From NCBI GenBank assembly GCA_937875275.1, contig CALNCC010000081.1, forward strand, positions 1 through 8,237: DNA of 8,237 nt. Direction: 5' to 3'. The translations under genes were made by a program, and so were the position numbers. Each line of letters begins with the position of its first letter. The first letter of the stretch is position 1. The DNA is from an uncultured Dysgonomonas sp. (GTDB lineage Bacteria; Bacteroidota; Bacteroidia; Bacteroidales; Dysgonomonadaceae). The notes under the pieces are model-generated. The model made no database searches. It saw only the letters and a program-made list of their open reading frames with translations, and had not been told where the DNA came from. Below, in pieces: positions 5,373 through 8,237 of the stretch.

Positions 5373-5404
5373 TGAACCTACCTGCTGACGTGAACCTTTA
5401 CCTG
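5373..5404. repeat. Direct repeat upstream of M64 peptidase promoter
   Basis: TGAACCT occurs at 5373-5379 and 5391-5397, each followed by ACCTG (5380-5384 directly, 5400-5404 after two extra bases). The two TGAACCT cores are 18 bp apart, and the second copy ends 4 bases before the -33 element at 5409. The placement suits an activator site with two half-sites on similar faces of the helix, but no regulator is known. Confidence 0.35.
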
Positions 5405-5408
5405 TTTT

Positions 5409-5439
5409 TTTGCATTTATACCCTTTTTTTGTACTTTTA
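5409..5439 (+). promoter_or_regulatory. Promoter of the M64 peptidase gene
   Basis: TTTG at 5409-5412, a 19-bp spacer, and TACTTTTA at 5432-5439 differ from TTTG-N19-TAnnTTTG only at the last base. The predicted start near 5446 would give a leader of about 35 bases before ATG 5481. Confidence 0.7.
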
Positions 5440-5480
5440 ATCCGATTTCGGTATCAGAAAATACAAAATATTACTTCTGC

Positions 5481-6758
5481 ATGAAAAAGCAACTCCTTTT
5501 TATATTACTTGCGCTGTTGTCGGCAAATATGTTTTCTCAAAGTTTTACAGACCATTTTGAAGACAAAACTTTACGTCTCGACTATATATTTTCGGGAAAT
5601 ACAGAAAGCCAATCGGTAACCGTGAGGGATTTGAAACAACTGCCTCAATGGGCGGGGAGAAGGGTAAATCTCGACAGTCTTTTACTCAATGGTAACGGAC
5701 AAATAGTTGTGCATGATGCTGCAACAAACGATGTAATATACAGAGAGGCATTCAGTTCTCTATTTCAAGAGTGGCTGACGACGCCTGAGGCTCAATCTGT
5801 TCCAAAGGCTTTTGAAAACACCTATCTTGTTCCTTTTCCCAAAAACAAGGTGTCTGTCGAAGTTCTTTTTCGTAAACGGGACGGGCAGTATGAAAGTAAA
5901 TGCCGTCTTGAAATTGATCCGAGAGATATTTTGATAAAAAAAATGGACAATAAGGCAACTCCCCCCTACACTTATTTACATAAAGGAGGAGAAGTTGAAA
6001 AAACGATCAATGTGGTGATTGTGGCTGAAGGGTATACGCCATCGGAGATGAATAAATTCAAAGAACATGCCCGTATTACCTGCGAACAAATATTTGCACA
6101 TGAGCCATTTGGAGAGATGAAAAACCGATTCAATTTTGTTGCCGTAGAAACTCCATCGATGGAGTCGGGGGTGGGTGTCCCTCGCAACAATGAATGGAAG
6201 CATACAGCATTCAGTTCTCACTTCGATACATTTTATTCGGAACGATATCTTACGACCAGCCATCTATTTGATCTTCACGATGCACTGGCAGGTATTCCAT
6301 ATGCACATATTATCATTTTAGCCAACACTTCGGTATACGGCGGTGGAGGAATATTCAACGCATATACATTGACAACAACGGGGCATCCAAACTTTGAGCC
6401 GGTTGTTGTTCACGAGTTCGGACATAGCTTTGCCGGATTGGCCGACGAATATTTCTATTTAGGCGATATTTTCGATGACACCTATCCGCACGATGTAGAA
6501 CCTTGGGAGCCGAACATAACCACGCTGACCGATTTCGCTTCGAAATGGGAAAAACAGCTAAGCGCAAACACCCCTGTACCAACAGATATCAACTCAGCAC
6601 ACAAGCACAAAGTGGGTGTATATGAAGGTGCCGGATATTCAGCAAAAGGCATTTATCGACCGACTCCGGATTGCAGGATGAAGACAAATGCATTTCCCGT
6701 ATTTTGTCCGGTGTGTCAAAGAGCAATCTCGGATTTGGTGAAATTCTATACAGAATAG
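5481..6758 (+). CDS. Secreted M64-family zinc metallopeptidase
   Basis: This 425-residue protein has an N-terminal Sec signal peptide: KK at 2-3, a hydrophobic core at 5-15, and likely cleavage near Ser19-Gln20. There is no lipobox Cys, so it is probably released to the periplasm or beyond. Residues about 22-165 correspond to the M64 N-terminal beta domain. The catalytic domain begins near 174 (TINVVIVAEGYT). It holds the zinc motif HEFGHSFAGLADEY, with His311, Glu312 as the general base, His315 and Asp322 as the probable third ligand. The downstream segment has CRMK, with Met400 a candidate Met-turn, and paired Cys409 and Cys412 (CPVC). The founder of the family is a Clostridium IgA peptidase, but for Bacteroidales members the substrate is not established, so the name IgA peptidase should not be transferred. 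All key residues are intact and the length is normal. It is expressed from its own promoter at 5409-5439. Confidence 0.9.
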   Translation: MKKQLLFILLALLSANMFSQSFTDHFEDKTLRLDYIFSGNTESQSVTVRDLKQLPQWAGRRVNLDSLLLNGNGQIVVHDAATNDVIYREAFSSLFQEWLTTPEAQSVPKAFENTYLVPFPKNKVSVEVLFRKRDGQYESKCRLEIDPRDILIKKMDNKATPPYTYLHKGGEVEKTINVVIVAEGYTPSEMNKFKEHARITCEQIFAHEPFGEMKNRFNFVAVETPSMESGVGVPRNNEWKHTAFSSHFDTFYSERYLTTSHLFDLHDALAGIPYAHIIILANTSVYGGGGIFNAYTLTTTGHPNFEPVVVHEFGHSFAGLADEYFYLGDIFDDTYPHDVEPWEPNITTLTDFASKWEKQLSANTPVPTDINSAHKHKVGVYEGAGYSAKGIYRPTPDCRMKTNAFPVFCPVCQRAISDLVKFYTE

Positions 6759-6776
6759 AAAAAAAAGTAGCCTATA

Positions 6777-6808
6777 TTTTATTTATAGAGAGAAAACACC
6801 TATTTTTG
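6777..6808 (+). promoter_or_regulatory. Promoter of the TPR protein gene
   Basis: TATTTTTG at 6801-6808 is a perfect -7 box. The -33 position 19-20 bp upstream is TTTT or TTTA (6777-6781), not TTTG. Transcription would begin near 6815, about 39 bases before ATG 6854. Confidence 0.6.
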
Positions 6809-6853
6809 TCGCTGCAAAATCAGAAAAGTATAAAAATAAAATCATAAAAATCA

Positions 6854-7558
6854 ATGACTTCTAAAAAGAAACAAGCCGAGCAAAGAGAAGAAAAAGATTG
6901 GGAACGTATCGACGAAGCTGTTATCAAATCACAATCATTTCTTGAAAAATACACCAAACAACTGATTATCGCGGTTGCAATTGTCGTTGTTGTTGTGTGC
7001 GGATACCTTGCTTACAAACATTTTGTATTGGAACCGAAAAACAAAGAAGCACAAAGCGCAATGTATGTGGGACAACGTTATTTTGACTTGGGGCAAGATT
7101 CATTAGCTCTTTTCGGTGATGATAACGGATATACCGGATTCGAATCTATTGCAAGCGAATATGCTTCTACCAAAGCAGGAAAATTGGCTAAGGTATATGC
7201 CGGTTTCTGTTATGCACATGTAAAAGATTATGACAAAGCTCTCGACTATCTGAAAGGTTATAGCGGAAGCGATGTGCTATTATCGACACTTGTCGGTGGC
7301 ACAATAGGAGACTGCCTGAGCAATCAAGGTAACTTCAAAGATGCAATTTCTTATTATACAAAAGCAGCCGAAAAAGTAGACAATATTACTCATAGCCCTA
7401 TTCTGTACAAGAAAGCAGCAATAGCATATCGTGAGTTGGGGCAATACGATAAGGTGATCGAGATATTCTCTCTTGTAAAAGATAGATACATTGCATCTCC
7501 TATCACATTGGAAGCAGACAAGTATATTGAAGAAGCAAAACTATTGCAGGGAAAATAA
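6854..7558 (+). CDS. Membrane-anchored TPR protein (YfgM-like)
   Basis: This 234-residue protein has a charged cytoplasmic N-terminus (1-35, many Lys, Glu and Arg) and one membrane segment at about 37-54 (IIAVAIVVVVVCGYLAY). The periplasmic part carries tetratricopeptide-type helical repeats: about 95-134 (with YAGFCYAHVKDYDKALDYL), 150-175 (GDCLSNQGNFKDAISYYTKA) and 184-213 (YKKAAIAYRELGQYDKVIEI). The layout, a single N-terminal membrane helix followed by TPRs, matches the YfgM/TPR_21 type, which in gammaproteobacteria assists protein folding with PpiD. Whether that role applies here is inference. It has its own promoter and is followed by ribH, a neighbour relation that from memory recurs in Bacteroidales. 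A hairpin at 7586-7616 separates the two genes. Confidence 0.8.
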   Translation: MTSKKKQAEQREEKDWERIDEAVIKSQSFLEKYTKQLIIAVAIVVVVVCGYLAYKHFVLEPKNKEAQSAMYVGQRYFDLGQDSLALFGDDNGYTGFESIASEYASTKAGKLAKVYAGFCYAHVKDYDKALDYLKGYSGSDVLLSTLVGGTIGDCLSNQGNFKDAISYYTKAAEKVDNITHSPILYKKAAIAYRELGQYDKVIEIFSLVKDRYIASPITLEADKYIEEAKLLQGK

Positions 7559-7585
7559 TTTCTACAGCAATTGAAATATAAAAGT

Positions 7586-7630
7586 AAAGTCTGTTCTCTC
7601 TCAAGGGTCAGACTTTCTTTATTTAGAGAA
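7586..7630 (+). promoter_or_regulatory. Structured intergenic hairpin before ribH
   Basis: AAAGTCTG (7586-7593) pairs perfectly with CAGACTTT (7609-7616) around a 15-base loop, followed by CTTTATTT. That makes it a plausible weak terminator for the TPR gene. The start of the loop, TTCTCT (7594-7599), is also the exact complement of AGAGAA (7625-7630) just downstream, which allows a pseudoknot or an alternative fold. No ribH promoter was found between the hairpin and the start codon, so readthrough past it may feed ribH. It does not look like an FMN riboswitch. Confidence 0.5.
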
Positions 7631-7651
7631 AAGAAACAAAAGAAAAAAAAT

Positions 7652-8149
7652 ATGGCGACAGCTTATCATAACTTATCATCTTACGATCCGGCAAAAGTTC
7701 CTTTGGGAACAGAGATGAAGATCGGCATTATCGTTTCGGAGTGGAATGAAAACATCACCGGAGCGATGCTTACGGGTGCATGTGAAACGTTGCAAAAACA
7801 CGGAGTATTGTCTGAGAATATCTTAGTCGACTATGTTCCGGGCAGCTTTGAACTTGTTTTTGGCGCAAAACATCTTGCTGAAAACAAAGAAGTAGATGCT
7901 GTTATTGTTTTGGGATGTGTTGTTCGGGGAGATACGCCACATTTCGACTACGTATGCAGTGGCGTTACGCAGGGGATAACCGATTTGAATATTCGTTATG
8001 ATATACCATTCATATTCGGATTGTTAACAACTGACGATATGCTCCAATCGGAAGAACGTGCCGGAGGAAAACATGGTAACAAAGGTGATGAATGCGCAAT
8101 TGTAGCATTAAAGATGATAGATTTCTATCGAAGAAATTTGGAGGGATAA
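7652..8149 (+). CDS. ribH: 6,7-dimethyl-8-ribityllumazine synthase
   Basis: This 165-residue cytoplasmic enzyme catalyses the penultimate step of riboflavin synthesis. It condenses 5-amino-6-ribitylamino-uracil with 3,4-dihydroxy-2-butanone 4-phosphate to give lumazine, the substrate of RibE. Family members assemble into pentamers or 60-mers. Visible motifs: SEWNENITGAML (29-40, with Trp31 stacking on the pyrimidine), PGSFEL (63-68), GCVVRGDTPHFDYVC (88-102, with His97 the catalytic base), FGLLTTDD, and SEERAGGKHGNKG, whose Arg and Lys bind the phosphate. The length is normal. I chose ATG 7652 rather than the in-frame TTG at 7571: the extra 27 residues would be a Lys/Arg-rich non-conserved tail that runs through the hairpin at 7586-7616, while homologues begin close to MATAYHNLS. 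No other rib genes are in the window. It lies 93 bp after the TPR gene. Confidence 0.95.
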   Translation: MATAYHNLSSYDPAKVPLGTEMKIGIIVSEWNENITGAMLTGACETLQKHGVLSENILVDYVPGSFELVFGAKHLAENKEVDAVIVLGCVVRGDTPHFDYVCSGVTQGITDLNIRYDIPFIFGLLTTDDMLQSEERAGGKHGNKGDECAIVALKMIDFYRRNLEG

Positions 8150-8167
8150 AAAAAAATACTACCTTTG
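8137..8167 (+). promoter_or_regulatory. Promoter of tRNA-Tyr, -33 inside ribH
   Basis: TTTG at 8137-8140, a 19-bp spacer, and TACCTTTG at 8160-8167 match the Bacteroidetes consensus at every defined base. The -33 element overlaps the codons for the last Asn-Leu-Glu of RibH. The predicted start near 8174 is about 13 bases before the mature tRNA. Confidence 0.85.
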
Positions 8168-8186
8168 CATTCGCTTAACGGCAATA

Positions 8187-8237
8187 GGGCAGTTACCAGA
8201 GTGGCCAAATGGGTCTGACTGTAACTCAGATAGCTTA
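8187..8237 (+). tRNA. tRNA-Tyr (anticodon GTA), 5' part
   Basis: The gene runs off the right edge. Acceptor 5' strand is GGGCAGT (8187-8193), followed by TA at positions 8-9. The D arm is CCA/TGG with GGCCAAA in its loop. Anticodon stem TCTGA/TCAGA encloses CTGTAAC with anticodon GTA at 8221-8223. The bases TAGCTTA after the anticodon stem begin what should be the long variable arm of a class II tRNA. The acceptor 3' strand and T arm are outside the window, so the acceptor pairing could not be confirmed. Confidence 0.9.

Noticed and set aside
5752..6582. Several minus-strand frames inside the M64 peptidase gene
   Set aside because: They are antisense shadows with no domain features; the plus-strand frame has an intact zinc motif and signal peptide.
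7571..7651. Longer RibH starting 27 residues upstream
   Set aside because: It would begin at TTG, and the extra residues are a Lys/Arg-rich tail that translates the intergenic hairpin and A-rich leader; RibH proteins normally start near residue 1 of the ATG 7652 form.
7559..7651. FMN riboswitch in front of ribH
   Set aside because: The interval is only 93 bases, while FMN elements need about 120-140 bases with several conserved helices, and none of their conserved sequence is recognisable here.

Overview
The window looks like chromosomal DNA of a member of the Bacteroidales (Bacteroides, Parabacteroides or Dysgonomonas-like; the genus cannot be fixed from the sequence). The evidence is the promoter grammar, TTTG-N19-TAnnTTTG, which occurs in full in front of two tRNA genes and nearly so in front of two protein genes. 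Further support comes from A-rich leaders without consistent Shine-Dalgarno sequences, an AT-rich base composition, and families typical of the group: a secreted M64 peptidase, a TlpA-type lipoprotein, and a TPR membrane protein next to ribH.

Left part (1-2657): the 5' end of tilS runs off the left edge on the minus strand. A gene-poor 2.5 kb follows. It contains an intrinsic terminator with no obvious gene in front of it (428-465) and a tandem pair of TGTACA-containing repeats that look like a transposon-end relic (729-768). It also holds a small minus-strand group (889-1792) that I read as decayed prophage or mobile DNA: a small membrane protein, a chimeric ORF joining a SLOG-like N-terminus to the C-terminal end of an SGNH/GDSL hydrolase, and a short phage-type protein broken by one TGA. 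From 1793 to 2657 there are two more hairpin terminators on opposite strands and converging promoter-like elements, but no convincing gene.

Middle part (2658-5107, plus strand): a large TlpA/thioredoxin-fold lipoprotein, then a close pair made of a GYF_2-CD225 (dispanin-like) membrane protein and a DUF2752 membrane protein 15 bp downstream. These two are probably co-transcribed. The pair is the least understood intact module in the window.

Right part (5160-8237, plus strand): a complete tRNA-Gln(TTG) gene with its own promoter and terminator; a secreted M64-family metallopeptidase with its own promoter; a membrane-anchored TPR protein with its own promoter; ribH (lumazine synthase, riboflavin pathway) behind a structured leader; and the first 51 bases of tRNA-Tyr(GTA), whose -33 element lies inside the end of ribH. 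These are ordinary housekeeping and periplasmic functions. No CRISPR array, restriction system or recognisable defence island was seen.
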